Below, one piece after another: positions 4,923 to 13,187 of a DNA stretch of 25,734 nt. The stretch is taken from assembly GCA_035546355.1 (NCBI GenBank), contig DATKEH010000289.1, positions 1-25,734 on the forward strand. The letters are read 5' to 3'. The DNA is from DATKEH01 sp035546355. Lineage in GTDB: Bacteria; Acidobacteriota; Thermoanaerobaculia; Multivoradales; JAIOJS01. The translations under genes and the position numbers were made by a program. Below the pieces are notes generated by a model. The model saw only the letters and a program-made list of their open reading frames with translations, was not told the DNA's origin and did no database searches. Within the stretch, counting starts at the first letter, position 1, and the number at the start of each line of letters is the position of its first letter.

Positions 4923-6221
4923 ATGCGCAGCCCGATCCCGAGTGACGAGCCGCAGGTCGCCGCGGTGGCGCACCGCCCGTCCTGGCGCTCGCTCGCCGGC
5001 GTTGCGGCGCTGCTCGCCGACCGCCGCTCGCGGAGCGCGATCGTGGCGCTGCTCGTCCTGGCGCCGATCCTCGCCTTGCTCCCCTACATGCGTGGCATGG
5101 TGTCGCGCAACGCCGTCGTCACCTCCTTCGTCTACACCGTCCGCGCGCCGATCCCCGGCCGCCTCGGCGGGGAGACGCTACGCCCGGGCGCGACGGTCGT
5201 CAGCGGCAAGACCGCAGCCTTCGTCGACGACCCGCGCTTCGACGACGACCTGGTCAACGAGCTGCGGGCCCGAAGCCGTGCCCACCAGAGCCTGGTCGAG
5301 CGGTTGACGGTGCAGGAACGGCGGCTCGACGAGCTCGGGACCCGCTTCGCCGGTCGCCTGAGCGGCGTCCGCGGCGGCGCCGAGCGCGAGTCCGACCAAC
5401 GCCTGATGGCGGCGCGGGCGACGCTGCTCGGGCTCGAGGCGCAGCTGGTCGAGGAGCGCAGTCGGACCCGGCGGGCGCGGTCGCTGAGGGAAGCGGGGGT
5501 GACGTCGGCGGCCGAGCTGGATGCTGCCGAGGCCGCTCTCGAGCTCCTCCAGGCTTCGCGCGATGCCCAGGAGGCCGAGGTGCGGCGCCTCGAAGGGGTG
5601 CGCGCGGAGCTCGTCGCCGGGCGCTTCCTGGGCGATGGGATCGACGAGGCGGTGCTGCTGCAGGACCAGCTGTCACGGCTCGAGCTGGCACGTCTCGAGC
5701 TCGACCTGGCGCGGGTGCGCGCCGCGGCCGAGCTGGCCTCCGTGGCCTCTCGGCTGGAGCGGGCCGAGGAGCGTCTCGAGCTCGTCCGTCGGGCACCGGT
5801 GGAGGTGCCCGACGGCGTGCTGGTGTGGCAGGTCCACGCCGTCGCGGGGCAGCTCGTCGAGGCGGGCGCGCCGTTGTTCTCCTTCGTCGACTGCCGCGAG
5901 CTGCTGCTCGACATGCGCATGGACGACTCGGTGCTGTCGCTGGTGGACTCCGGTCAGCCGTCCTGGTTCCGGCTCTTCGGCTCACGTCGGCGCGATACCG
6001 CCCGCGCCCTCTACGTCCGTGGCTCCCGGGCGGTCTTCGGCGATGGGACGCTCGCCACCACGGTCGAGCGCGGCCACCGCGATGGCCAGGTGCTCTCCCG
6101 CATCGATCGCGCGCCTGCGCTCGCCGACGGCACGGACTTCTGCGGCATCGGGCGGACGGCCTACGCCCGGCTCGACGGCATCGGCCTCTACCGCGAGCTG
6201 CTGCGGCGCCTCTTGCTGTGA
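4923..6221 (+). CDS. HlyD-type membrane fusion / periplasmic adaptor protein
   Basis: This 432-aa inner-membrane-anchored protein has a cytoplasmic N-terminus (1-38), one transmembrane helix (about 39-55, AIVALLVLAPILALLPYM), a first barrel/lipoyl half (YTVRAPIPGRLGGETLRPGA) and a long Ala/Glu/Arg/Leu coiled coil (about 105-300). A second lipoyl half (VPDGVLVWQVHAVAGQLVEA) and a beta-barrel end follow. The layout is that of HlyD/EmrA adaptors and of the periplasmic part of polysaccharide-export proteins such as Alg44. No ABC, MFS or glycosyltransferase partner is encoded beside it. The start ATG lies 5 bp after the STAS stop, and its end overlaps the CDF-like gene by GTGA, so the two are probably cotranslated. 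Confidence 0.85.
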   Translation: MRSPIPSDEPQVAAVAHRPSWRSLAGVAALLADRRSRSAIVALLVLAPILALLPYMRGMVSRNAVVTSFVYTVRAPIPGRLGGETLRPGATVVSGKTAAFVDDPRFDDDLVNELRARSRAHQSLVERLTVQERRLDELGTRFAGRLSGVRGGAERESDQRLMAARATLLGLEAQLVEERSRTRRARSLREAGVTSAAELDAAEAALELLQASRDAQEAEVRRLEGVRAELVAGRFLGDGIDEAVLLQDQLSRLELARLELDLARVRAAAELASVASRLERAEERLELVRRAPVEVPDGVLVWQVHAVAGQLVEAGAPLFSFVDCRELLLDMRMDDSVLSLVDSGQPSWFRLFGSRRRDTARALYVRGSRAVFGDGTLATTVERGHRDGQVLSRIDRAPALADGTDFCGIGRTAYARLDGIGLYRELLRRLLL

Positions 6222-7144
6222 GCGAGCCGGTGCTGCTGCCGCACCAGCGGGCCCGCGAGCGGGCCGTGCTGCTCGTCATCGTGCTCGACGTCTTCGGCGC
6301 CGCCGGAGTCGTCGTCTTCGGCGCGCTCGCCGGCTCCCTGACCCTCCTCGCCGACGGCCTGCGCGGCAACCTCCTCAACCTCGTCGAGGTCTACGCCTGG
6401 GTGACGATGCGCCGCATCCATCGCCGCCAGTTCGTCGACTACGAGTTCGGCACCGGCAAGATCGAGCGCCTGGTCAACGTCGCCATCGCCCTCAGCCTCC
6501 TCGCAGCCGCCGCCTGGGTGGTGTGGATGGCCCTCGTCCACGCCGGCGGCGCGCCGCCCAGCTCCGCCCTCTTCTACGCCGTCGGCCTGCTCTTCGCGGA
6601 GCTCAACCTGGCGATCAACCTGTACGGGCTCGTCAGCTTCGTGCGCGCCAACGAGGGCGATCCCTCGCTCATCCTCAGCTCGCAGATCGACGCCCGCATG
6701 GTCAAGACCCTCTCCACGTTGGTCGTGGTCGGCGTCGTCGTCGCCAGCGGGCTGATCCCGGACCCCACCGTCGGCAGCTTCCTCGACGCCGTCGGCTCGC
6801 TCTTCGTCGCCGCGATCATGGTCAAGACGGCGGCCCGGCAGCTGCGCGAGAGCCTCCCCGATCTGCTCGACCGCACGCTCACCGACCCGAACCAGCACGC
6901 CGTCTACCGCGTGCTGGCGGAGAACTTCCACGCCTTCGACGACATCGTCGACGTGCGCTCGCGCCGCTCGGGCCAGCAGCTGTTCGTCGAGATCCAGCTC
7001 GGGTTCTCCGCCGAGACGACGATGGAGCGCGCGGCGATGGTGCAACGGTCGATCGCCGAGCAGGTGCGAACGGCCCTGGCCGATGCCCAGGTGAGCGTCG
7101 TCCCGGTGCTGTCGCGCTGGCAGCACCCGCCTGCGACGAGCTGA
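6218..7144 (+). CDS. CDF-like membrane protein with degenerate metal site
   Basis: This 308-aa protein has six predicted membrane segments (about residues 16-40, 41-62, 85-108, 117-142, 164-184 and 190-212) and a soluble C-terminal domain of about 90 residues. GSLTLLADGLRGNLLNLVEV, FGTGKIERL and LDAVGSLFVAAIMVKTAARQ match cation diffusion facilitators. The usual ligands are incomplete. TM2 has D46 but Gly at 50 where DxxxD is expected, and TM5 has S154-x3-D158 instead of HxxxD. Ordinary zinc/iron export is therefore doubtful. The GTG start overlaps the HlyD-type stop (GTGA), suggesting a shared complex. It could be a divergent transporter or a structural or sensory CDF homologue. Confidence 0.8.
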   Translation: MSEPVLLPHQRARERAVLLVIVLDVFGAAGVVVFGALAGSLTLLADGLRGNLLNLVEVYAWVTMRRIHRRQFVDYEFGTGKIERLVNVAIALSLLAAAAWVVWMALVHAGGAPPSSALFYAVGLLFAELNLAINLYGLVSFVRANEGDPSLILSSQIDARMVKTLSTLVVVGVVVASGLIPDPTVGSFLDAVGSLFVAAIMVKTAARQLRESLPDLLDRTLTDPNQHAVYRVLAENFHAFDDIVDVRSRRSGQQLFVEIQLGFSAETTMERAAMVQRSIAEQVRTALADAQVSVVPVLSRWQHPPATS

Positions 7145-7150
7145 CCGTCG

Positions 7151-7180
7151 CAGGGCGGCGGCCTGCCCTGATCTCAGGCC
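7151..7180. terminator. Possible bidirectional hairpin between convergent genes
   Basis: CAGGGC (7151-7156) pairs with GCCCTG (7165-7170), and alternatively GGCCTG (7160-7165) pairs with CAGGCC (7175-7180), in the 29-bp gap between two convergent genes. There is no T-run, and the second form overlaps the phosphatase stop codon. Confidence 0.3.
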
Positions 7181-9108
7181 GCGCCGCGGTAGCGCAGGAC
7201 CAGCAGCGTCAGGTCGTCGGCCTGGGGCGCCGCACCGACGAACGTGCGGACGTCGGCGACCGCCGCCGCGACGAGCTCCTCGGCGCCCGCACCATCGTGG
7301 GCCGAGAGCGTCTCCTGCAGGCGGTCTTCGCCGTAGAACTCCTCCGCCACGTTGGTGGCCTCGGTGACGCCGTCGGTGAACAGAGCCAGGCTGTCGCCCC
7401 GCTGCAGCGTCACGCGACCCTGCCCGTAGGTCCCGTCTTCGAGGATCCCCAGCACGGTGCCGCCGTGGCCGGGAAGCGGCATGACGCTGCCGCCCGCCTG
7501 CACGTGGTATGGGGGGTTGTGGCCGCCGTTCGAGAAGGTGACCTCGCCGCTCCGCACGTCGAGCCGCCCGCAGAAGACGGTGACGAACAGCGTCGAGGGG
7601 TTGTCCGTGCAGAGGTAGCGGTTCAACCTGGCCAGCAGCGAAGCGGGGTCTATCCCGGGCGTCACCGCGGAGCGGAACAGCGTCAGCGTGATGGCCATGA
7701 ACAGCGACGCCGGCACTCCCTTGCCCGAGACGTCGCCGATGACGAAATAGAGCTCCCGGTCGTCGAAGAGCAGGAAGTCGTAGAAGTCGCCGCCGACCTC
7801 CTTGGCGGGTTGCAGGATGGCGTGCAGATCGAACTCGGGCCGGTTGGGGAAGGGCGGGAAGATCTTCGGCAGGATGCCCATCTGGATCTCGTGGGCCACC
7901 CGCAGCTCGCTTTCGATCCGCTCCTTGGCCGCCGTCGTCACCCGGAGGTCCTCGATCGATCGCACCAGCTCGTCGGTCATGCGGTCGAAGGAACGGGCGA
8001 GCTGTCCGATCTCGTTGCGCGAGTGGACCTCCACGCGGCGGGTGAGATCGCCTGCGGCGATGTGCGAGGTCGCGGCGGTCAGCGCGACGACCGGATCGGC
8101 GATCGACCGGGCGACGGACAGGGCCGCCAAGACGACCAGGATCACGCTCGCCCCCGCGAGCAGGAGCGCGAGCCCCTTCAGGTGGGCGATGGGCGCGAAC
8201 GCTTCTGCGGTGCCGATCTTGACCACGAGCCCGGCGCCGAGCGCAGGGACGTAGCGCCAGACGGCCAGCACCGGGCGGCCGGCGTAGTCGATCGAGAGGC
8301 CTTCGCCGCGCTGGCCCTGCACGGCGAGCTGCTCGGGCAGGCCGTGCGCTCCGCCGATCGCGACGCGGCGGGTGAAGGGCAGATCCGGCGCATGTCGCAG
8401 CGGTGTCACGATCACTGCGTCGTCGCCGATCCGGCGGTCGAGCAGCGTCTCGCCGGTGTCGCCGAGACCGGTGTAATCGCTCAGGATGCGGAGGATCTCG
8501 CGGTCGGTGACGTGGACGATGGCGACGCCGGCGAAGGCGGTGTCCTCGAAAACCGGCGCCGCCAGGAACGCCGCGACCTCTCCTTCCTCGCCGTAGGGCT
8601 CGAGGTCGGATACGTCGAGATCCATCAACGTCCGGGCACGATCGAAGGATTCGCCCAGGCCCGTCTGGCGGTGCGGGTCGGCGCGCAGATTCGCACCCAC
8701 GATCTCCGGGCGGTCGGCCGAGAAGACGACGCGGCCATCCGGCCGGACCAGATGGAGGTCCTCGTAGCCGAGCGCCTCGAGGTAATAGGACAGGAACGGG
8801 CGATGGTGGCGATCCGACGCCGCGTGCTCGGGGCGCCACTCGCCGTTCGGCCCGAGCGCGGCGGCGAGATCCCGCATCGCCTCGATCGTCCCCGGCATGC
8901 GGGACAGCGTCGTCAAGTCGCGCTCGCGCCCGCGGGTATAGCTGGCGAGCTGCGTGACCTGACGCTTGGCGATGGCGTACAGCCCGTTGGTGACCTCGCG
9001 GCGCAAGGCCCGTTCGGCGGCCAGATAGGTCAGCACGGTGGCGATGACGAGCGGCACCAGCGCGATGGCGACGAACCAGGCGATCAACTGGTGGGAGAGG
9101 CTGCGCAT
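7174..9108 (-). CDS. Sensor-HAMP-SpoIIE (PP2C) serine phosphatase, RsbU-like
   Basis: This 644-aa membrane phosphatase has TM1 (about 8-29), a periplasmic dCache-like sensor (about 35-300), TM2 (about 311-334), HAMP (about 334-390), a short coiled coil and a SpoIIE/PP2C domain (about 400-642). Metal-binding Asp are present: D441 in GGDFYD, D459 in GDVSGKG, D579 in FTDGVTE and D631/D632 in ADDLTLL. Such enzymes dephosphorylate STAS antagonists, so the two STAS proteins across the convergent junction are likely substrates. The ATG at 9108 starts the first membrane helix, and the longer open frame to 9561 is antisense noise. The start is 5 bp after the UrtA-like gene, so sensing probably involves that binding protein. 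Confidence 0.93.
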   Translation of the reverse strand: MRSLSHQLIAWFVAIALVPLVIATVLTYLAAERALRREVTNGLYAIAKRQVTQLASYTRGRERDLTTLSRMPGTIEAMRDLAAALGPNGEWRPEHAASDRHHRPFLSYYLEALGYEDLHLVRPDGRVVFSADRPEIVGANLRADPHRQTGLGESFDRARTLMDLDVSDLEPYGEEGEVAAFLAAPVFEDTAFAGVAIVHVTDREILRILSDYTGLGDTGETLLDRRIGDDAVIVTPLRHAPDLPFTRRVAIGGAHGLPEQLAVQGQRGEGLSIDYAGRPVLAVWRYVPALGAGLVVKIGTAEAFAPIAHLKGLALLLAGASVILVVLAALSVARSIADPVVALTAATSHIAAGDLTRRVEVHSRNEIGQLARSFDRMTDELVRSIEDLRVTTAAKERIESELRVAHEIQMGILPKIFPPFPNRPEFDLHAILQPAKEVGGDFYDFLLFDDRELYFVIGDVSGKGVPASLFMAITLTLFRSAVTPGIDPASLLARLNRYLCTDNPSTLFVTVFCGRLDVRSGEVTFSNGGHNPPYHVQAGGSVMPLPGHGGTVLGILEDGTYGQGRVTLQRGDSLALFTDGVTEATNVAEEFYGEDRLQETLSAHDGAGAEELVAAAVADVRTFVGAAPQADDLTLLVLRYRGAA

Positions 9109-9113
9109 GCCCG

Positions 9114-10397
9114 CTACGAGCGCCCGCCGGGTTGGCCGCCCGGCTGGGCCCACTGCCCGCCCCACCGGTCGAACCACCCGCTCAGAAAGGCCTCCCATTC
9201 GGCGCGCGATCGGTAGGCTGGAAACGGCGTCGGCCGCACGGGCCGTCCGGAGGACCAGACGACGTCGAACTGGCCGTCGGGTCGTACCCGCCCGATCCGG
9301 ACGGTCTTCCACGCGTGTTGCGTGACCGCATCCACGTAGACGACGCCTTCGGGCGCCGGAAAGCTCTGATCGGCCAGCGTACGCAGCACGTCGCGGGGCG
9401 CGGTCGATCCGGCTTCCTGCACCGAGAGGGCCCACAGGTGGACGCCGAAGTAGGCGGCCTCCATCGGGTCGGAGGCCACGGCCGTCGGCCCCAGGCGGCG
9501 GCGCAATCCCTGGACGAACCGCTCGTTCTCGGCCGACGCCACCGACTGGAAGTAGTTCCACGCCGCGTAGTCGCCGACCAGTCGCTCCGCGCCGATAGTC
9601 GCCAGCTCCGTCTCACCGATGCTGAAGGACACGGTGGGGATCGCGGCCGTCGAGATGCCGCTGGTGCGCAGCGCGTCGAAGAAGGCTGCGTTGCTGTCGC
9701 CGTTGATGGTGTTGAGGATGACCTCGGGCTTCGTCCGCTCGATCGACCCGGCGATGGCGGCCATCTCGCGGCTGCCGAGCGGAGCGTAGGCCTCGCCCAC
9801 GACCTCGCCGCCTAGCGCCTGCACGGCGTGACGGATGATGGCGTTGGCCGTGCGGGGAAAGACGTAGTCGGATCCCACCAGGAAGAAGCGGCGGCCGAGG
9901 TGGTCGAACGCCCAGGTGACGGCCGGGATGATCTGCTGGTTGGGCGTCGCGCCCGTGTAGACGATGAACGGCGACTGCTCGAGCCCCTCGTACTGCACGG
10001 GGTAGAAGAGCAGGTGCCCGTGTCGCTCGACGACCGGCCGGACCTGCTTGCGGCTCGCCGACGTCCAGCATCCGAAGGTCACCGCCACCTGGTCGCCGGT
10101 GATGAGCCGCTCGGCCTCCCGGGCAAACGTCGCGGCGTCGGACTGGCCGTCGCGGACGACCGGCTCGAGGCGCCGCCCGAGCAGGCCGCCGGCCGCGTTC
10201 ACCTCGTCGATCGCCAGCAGCGTGGCTTCGACGACCGACCGCTCGCTGATCGCCATGGTGCCGGAGAGCGAGTGCAGGACGCCCACCCGGATGGGGTCGG
10301 CGGCGCTCGGGCCGCGGCCGGCGAAACAGCCCGCGGCGAGGAGCGCGCCGGCTACGGCGATGGCAAGACTCGCAGGCCGCAAGATCGATCGAGTCAT
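9114..10397 (-). CDS. UrtA/FmdD-like urea/amide-type substrate-binding lipoprotein
   Basis: This 427-aa protein has a signal peptide with a lipobox ending LLAAGC (lipidated Cys24), followed by a type I periplasmic binding fold starting IRVGVLHSLSGTMAISERSV. CWTSASRKQVRPV, FYPVQYEGLEQSPFIVYTGA and TPNQQIIPAV are hallmarks of urea/short-amide binding proteins (UrtA, FmdD, AmiC). The exact ligand cannot be read from sequence. No branched-chain-type permease or ATPase genes are nearby; the next gene, 5 bp on, is a membrane phosphatase with a periplasmic sensor domain. I infer a role as a ligand-presenting receptor rather than a transporter. The C-terminus ends in a Gly/Gln/Trp-rich segment. Confidence 0.9.
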   Translation of the reverse strand: MTRSILRPASLAIAVAGALLAAGCFAGRGPSAADPIRVGVLHSLSGTMAISERSVVEATLLAIDEVNAAGGLLGRRLEPVVRDGQSDAATFAREAERLITGDQVAVTFGCWTSASRKQVRPVVERHGHLLFYPVQYEGLEQSPFIVYTGATPNQQIIPAVTWAFDHLGRRFFLVGSDYVFPRTANAIIRHAVQALGGEVVGEAYAPLGSREMAAIAGSIERTKPEVILNTINGDSNAAFFDALRTSGISTAAIPTVSFSIGETELATIGAERLVGDYAAWNYFQSVASAENERFVQGLRRRLGPTAVASDPMEAAYFGVHLWALSVQEAGSTAPRDVLRTLADQSFPAPEGVVYVDAVTQHAWKTVRIGRVRPDGQFDVVWSSGRPVRPTPFPAYRSRAEWEAFLSGWFDRWGGQWAQPGGQPGGRS

Positions 10398-10737
10398 TCA
10401 GGCCGTGCGGAGTCTCATGGTCTGCAGCAGGCTCGTGCCGCGGCACCGCAGAGGCACTCGGGAACCCGGAGCTGGCGCAGGCACCGGCGTTCGGCGGCAG
10501 GGGGCTCGCAGGCCGCCGGCGCTGCTGGAGAAGCGGGAGCTGGCGGCTCGCCCCGAAGGCAGTGCGCTTGGCTCTGGCGGCATTGGAGTCGTGACCATGG
10601 TAGCGCACCTGGTGAGGGCGGAGCTCGGGGACCTGGCCTCGGCCGAGGATGCGTTGCGTGTCGCGGCGCAGCTCCAACTCCCTGGCGAGCAGCTCGCGAG
10701 GGTAATCCCCATGCCGCATCCGGCCATGGCCCTCGCC
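10398..10737. other. 340-bp gap between imuB and the UrtA-like gene, no convincing gene
   Basis: Open frames run through on both strands, but none gives a recognisable protein, a ribosome-binding site or a sensible start. The stretch must contain the promoter of the minus-strand UrtA-like gene; I see no clear -35/-10 pair. It could hold a decayed gene. Confidence 0.5.
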
Positions 10738-12264
10738 TCAGTCGTACACCCCGTCGGCGAACCAGTCCCCGCGCTCCCGATCCCTGTAGATGCGATAGAT
10801 CCCGCTCCCCTCCAGCTCGACGTCCCAGTACTCGCGCGCCACCGGCTCGCCGCGCCACCATCCCTCCTCCAGCTCCCACGGCCCCGACGCCACCCGTACC
10901 CGCCCGTCGATCGCCAGGCGCCCGGCCTCCTCGCCCGGCGCCGGGCGCACCTCGACCGGCGTCTCGGCGCCGTCGCGGCCCGCCTCCACCAGCACCTCCA
11001 GCGGCACCGGCGGCCGCAGCACCCGCACCTGCAGCAGCCCCCTGCCGGCGGCGGGCGCCGGGCGCTCCCGCGGCGGCGGCGGCGGCGCGAACTCGACCAG
11101 CGCGAAGCGCTCGGGGCGGTGGCCGTCGGGGACCGCCGGCGTGCCGGCGCGCTCCGGACCGAGCAGGGCGAAGAGCCGCGCCAGCGTGGTGGCCAGCCGA
11201 TCGGGGGGCACCTCGCGCGGCCCGAAGAGGGTGAGCTGCGAGCCACGCGGCCGATCGGGGCGGGCGGCGAAGGTGAACCCCCCCACCGGCGCCCCCGGCG
11301 GATCGCGCTCGAGGTCGAGGCGCACCAGGGTGAGCAGGGTCTTGACGTCGCGGCTGGGCGCGGGGAGGGTGATGGAGCGCTCGCAGAAGCCGTCCGGCTC
11401 GAGGCGCAGGGAGACCTCCAGCCGGGCGCACCCCAGCCCCTGCCCGTCGAGGCGCCGGCAGAGCCGCCCCAGGGAGGTGCGGGCGAGGAAGAGGAAGGGC
11501 TCGAGGGAGGTGAGCGGCCACTCCAGCGACATCCCCTCGCGGAAGTCGGGCGGCGGCACTCGCGCCACCAACGGCTGCGGGTCGAGGCCGCGCGCCCGGG
11601 CGTGCAACTGCTGGCCGGCCTCTCCCAGCCGGCTCGCCACCTCGGCGGCGGGGAGGCGGGCCAGCTCGCCGATCGAGCCGATGCCCCAGCGGTGCAGGGT
11701 CTCGGCCAGCTCCAGCTCGGGGGTCAAGCGGGAGAGGGGGAGGGGGGCCAGGAACAGCGCCTCCTCCCCGGGCGGCACGATCCGGGGCGAGGGGGTGAGC
11801 CCGGCCGCCACCCGCGCCGCCAGCTTACTGCCGGCGACGCCGGCGCGCGCCGGCAGCCCCTCGCGCTGGGCGGCGGCGAGCAGCGCCCGCGCCAGGGCCG
11901 CCTCCGGATGCTCGTCCCGGAAGTGATGCTCGCACCCCGACACCTCGAGGTATACCTCTCCCTCGCCCCCGTCCTCGACCCGCGGCGAGAAGCGCTCGGC
12001 CACCTCCAACAGGGCCTCCTGGGCGGCGCGTTCGCACTCCGGGTCGCGCGGGCGGGTGAGGAGGTGGGGGAGCAGGGCGCGCGCCTGCGGCAAAGTCGCG
12101 CCGGGGCGCAGCCCCCGTTGCCGCGCCCGCCGACTGGCTACCACCACGCGGGCGGTGGGGCCGTTGCCCGCGACCACCGCCACCGCTTCGGCGAGCAGCT
12201 CCGGCTCGCTGCGCAGCCGCGCCGCCAGCGGAAAGAGGGGGACGGCGAGGCAGGCGACCCTCAC
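10738..12264 (-). CDS. imuB: ImuB-like Y-family polymerase homologue (mutasome protein)
   Basis: This 508-aa cytosolic protein begins VRVACLAVPLFPLAARLR and shows the Y-family order: an EGEVYLEVSGCEHHFRDEHP segment, a helix-hairpin-helix region (LHRWGIGSIGELARLPAAEV, SRLGEAGQQLHARARGLDP) and a little-finger-like domain. QLTLFG at 343-348 fits the beta-clamp-binding consensus. The first acidic catalytic residue is absent (VACLAVP where active polymerases have D), as expected for ImuB, which serves as a hub in translesion synthesis rather than a polymerase. The GTG start overlaps the imuA stop (GTGA). The usual third partner, dnaE2, is not in the window. Confidence 0.9.
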   Translation of the reverse strand: MRVACLAVPLFPLAARLRSEPELLAEAVAVVAGNGPTARVVVASRRARQRGLRPGATLPQARALLPHLLTRPRDPECERAAQEALLEVAERFSPRVEDGGEGEVYLEVSGCEHHFRDEHPEAALARALLAAAQREGLPARAGVAGSKLAARVAAGLTPSPRIVPPGEEALFLAPLPLSRLTPELELAETLHRWGIGSIGELARLPAAEVASRLGEAGQQLHARARGLDPQPLVARVPPPDFREGMSLEWPLTSLEPFLFLARTSLGRLCRRLDGQGLGCARLEVSLRLEPDGFCERSITLPAPSRDVKTLLTLVRLDLERDPPGAPVGGFTFAARPDRPRGSQLTLFGPREVPPDRLATTLARLFALLGPERAGTPAVPDGHRPERFALVEFAPPPPPRERPAPAAGRGLLQVRVLRPPVPLEVLVEAGRDGAETPVEVRPAPGEEAGRLAIDGRVRVASGPWELEEGWWRGEPVAREYWDVELEGSGIYRIYRDRERGDWFADGVYD

Positions 12265-13187
12265 GGCCGCGCTGCGCCGGCGGGGCCGCGCGCGGAGGAG
12301 AGGGGACTGGCGAGGAGCCGGGAGAAGTGAGCGGGGGGCTCCCTCCTCTTTCCCGCGGACGGGGGAGAGGGCCGGGGAAAGGGCGTGGTGACGCGCCCCG
12401 CGAGCGAAAGAGGGCGCCGCCGGCGCTCCGCTGTCGCGGGATCGGCCGCCATCGCTTCCCATCCCGCGGCGCGCAGCACCAGCTCCACCGTCTCCGGCTG
12501 CGGGTGCCGGCGGCTCTTCTCCCGCTCGACGGCGAGGGCGAGGCCGCGCAGCAGGCGAGGGGCCGGCCCCGCGCCGTGCCACTCCCCCTGCAGCGGCCGC
12601 GCCGCCAGCACCTCGGCGGCGGCGGTGCCGCTGGCCCGGTAGGGGGCCGATACCAGCAGGGCGCCGCGGTGGCCGCGGGCGGCGCGGGCCAGGCGCAGCC
12701 ACGCCGCCTCGGCTCCCCGGCCGCCGGGGATGGGCGGCAGCCCCAGCTCCAGGACCACCAGCGGCAGGGCGCCCGCCAGGGCGATCTCGGCTGCGGCCAG
12801 GGCCTCGCGGGTGGTGTGGGGGTGCACCCAGAGCAGCCGTGAGAGGTCGGCGCCGCAGGCCGTCGCCCGTTCGGGATCGAGCTGCCCGCCGAGGTCGATC
12901 AGCGCCGCCGCTTCGCCGCGAGCGGTGGCGGCGGCGAGGAGGGCCAGCACCAGCGAGAAGCGGCCGCTCCCCTGGCGCCCGCGCAGCTCGACCAGCATGC
13001 CGCGCGGCAGGCCGCCGGCCAGCAGCCGGTCGAGGGCGGGCAGGCCGCTGGCGAAGAGCTCCTCCTGGCCGCTCGGGGAGTCGAGGAGCTCGCGGGCCGG
13101 CGAAAGGTGCGCCCGCAGCTCCGCCGGCAGCCCGGCAGAGGGCGCCCGATGAAGCAGGCGATGACTCTTCCGCAGTGGCGCGCCCAC
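12261..13187 (-). CDS. imuA: ImuA-like RecA-fold mutasome protein
   Basis: This 308-aa protein has the RecA/SulA-like ImuA core: LFASGLPALDRLLAGGLPRG, then a Walker-A-like GRQGSGRFS (70-78) with Arg instead of Lys, VVLELGLPP at the Walker B position, and ALLVSAPYRASGTAAAEVLA. It works with ImuB in damage-induced mutagenesis. The GTG start at 13187 has GGAGG only 1 bp upstream, so the true start may be somewhat downstream. The last 50 or so residues are Arg/Pro/Ser-rich and run through an imperfect palindromic repeat (12345-12370), so the C-terminus seems extended by repeat insertion. No LexA box could be recognised upstream. Confidence 0.85.
   Translation of the reverse strand: MGAPLRKSHRLLHRAPSAGLPAELRAHLSPARELLDSPSGQEELFASGLPALDRLLAGGLPRGMLVELRGRQGSGRFSLVLALLAAATARGEAAALIDLGGQLDPERATACGADLSRLLWVHPHTTREALAAAEIALAGALPLVVLELGLPPIPGGRGAEAAWLRLARAARGHRGALLVSAPYRASGTAAAEVLAARPLQGEWHGAGPAPRLLRGLALAVEREKSRRHPQPETVELVLRAAGWEAMAADPATAERRRRPLSLAGRVTTPFPRPSPPSAGKRREPPAHFSRLLASPLSSARGPAGAARP
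12345..12370. repeat. Imperfect palindrome (REP-like) inside the imuA 3' end
   Basis: CCTCTTTCCCG (12345-12355) and CGGGGGAGAGG (12360-12370) pair at 9 of 11 positions around the loop CGGA. The CCTCTCCCG-N-CGGGAGAGG pattern is a dispersed palindrome type known to me from intergenic regions of many GC-rich genomes. Here it is translated as part of ImuA. Confidence 0.55.

Noticed and set aside
6188..8839. Long minus-strand open frame of nearly 900 codons
   Set aside because: It overlaps the clearly homologous phosphatase in another frame and the CDF-like gene antisense; no recognisable domain.
5521..9216. Very long open frame on the plus strand across several genes
   Set aside because: It runs out of frame through the HlyD-type and CDF-like genes and antisense to the SpoIIE gene, and its translation is Arg/Pro-rich with no domain. 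High GC removes stop codons from shadow frames.
10398..10737. Possible short gene on the minus strand (frame starting MRHGDYPRELLARELELRRD)
   Set aside because: The frame continues antisense-shifted through the UrtA-like gene, has no ribosome-binding site, and matches no family I recognise.
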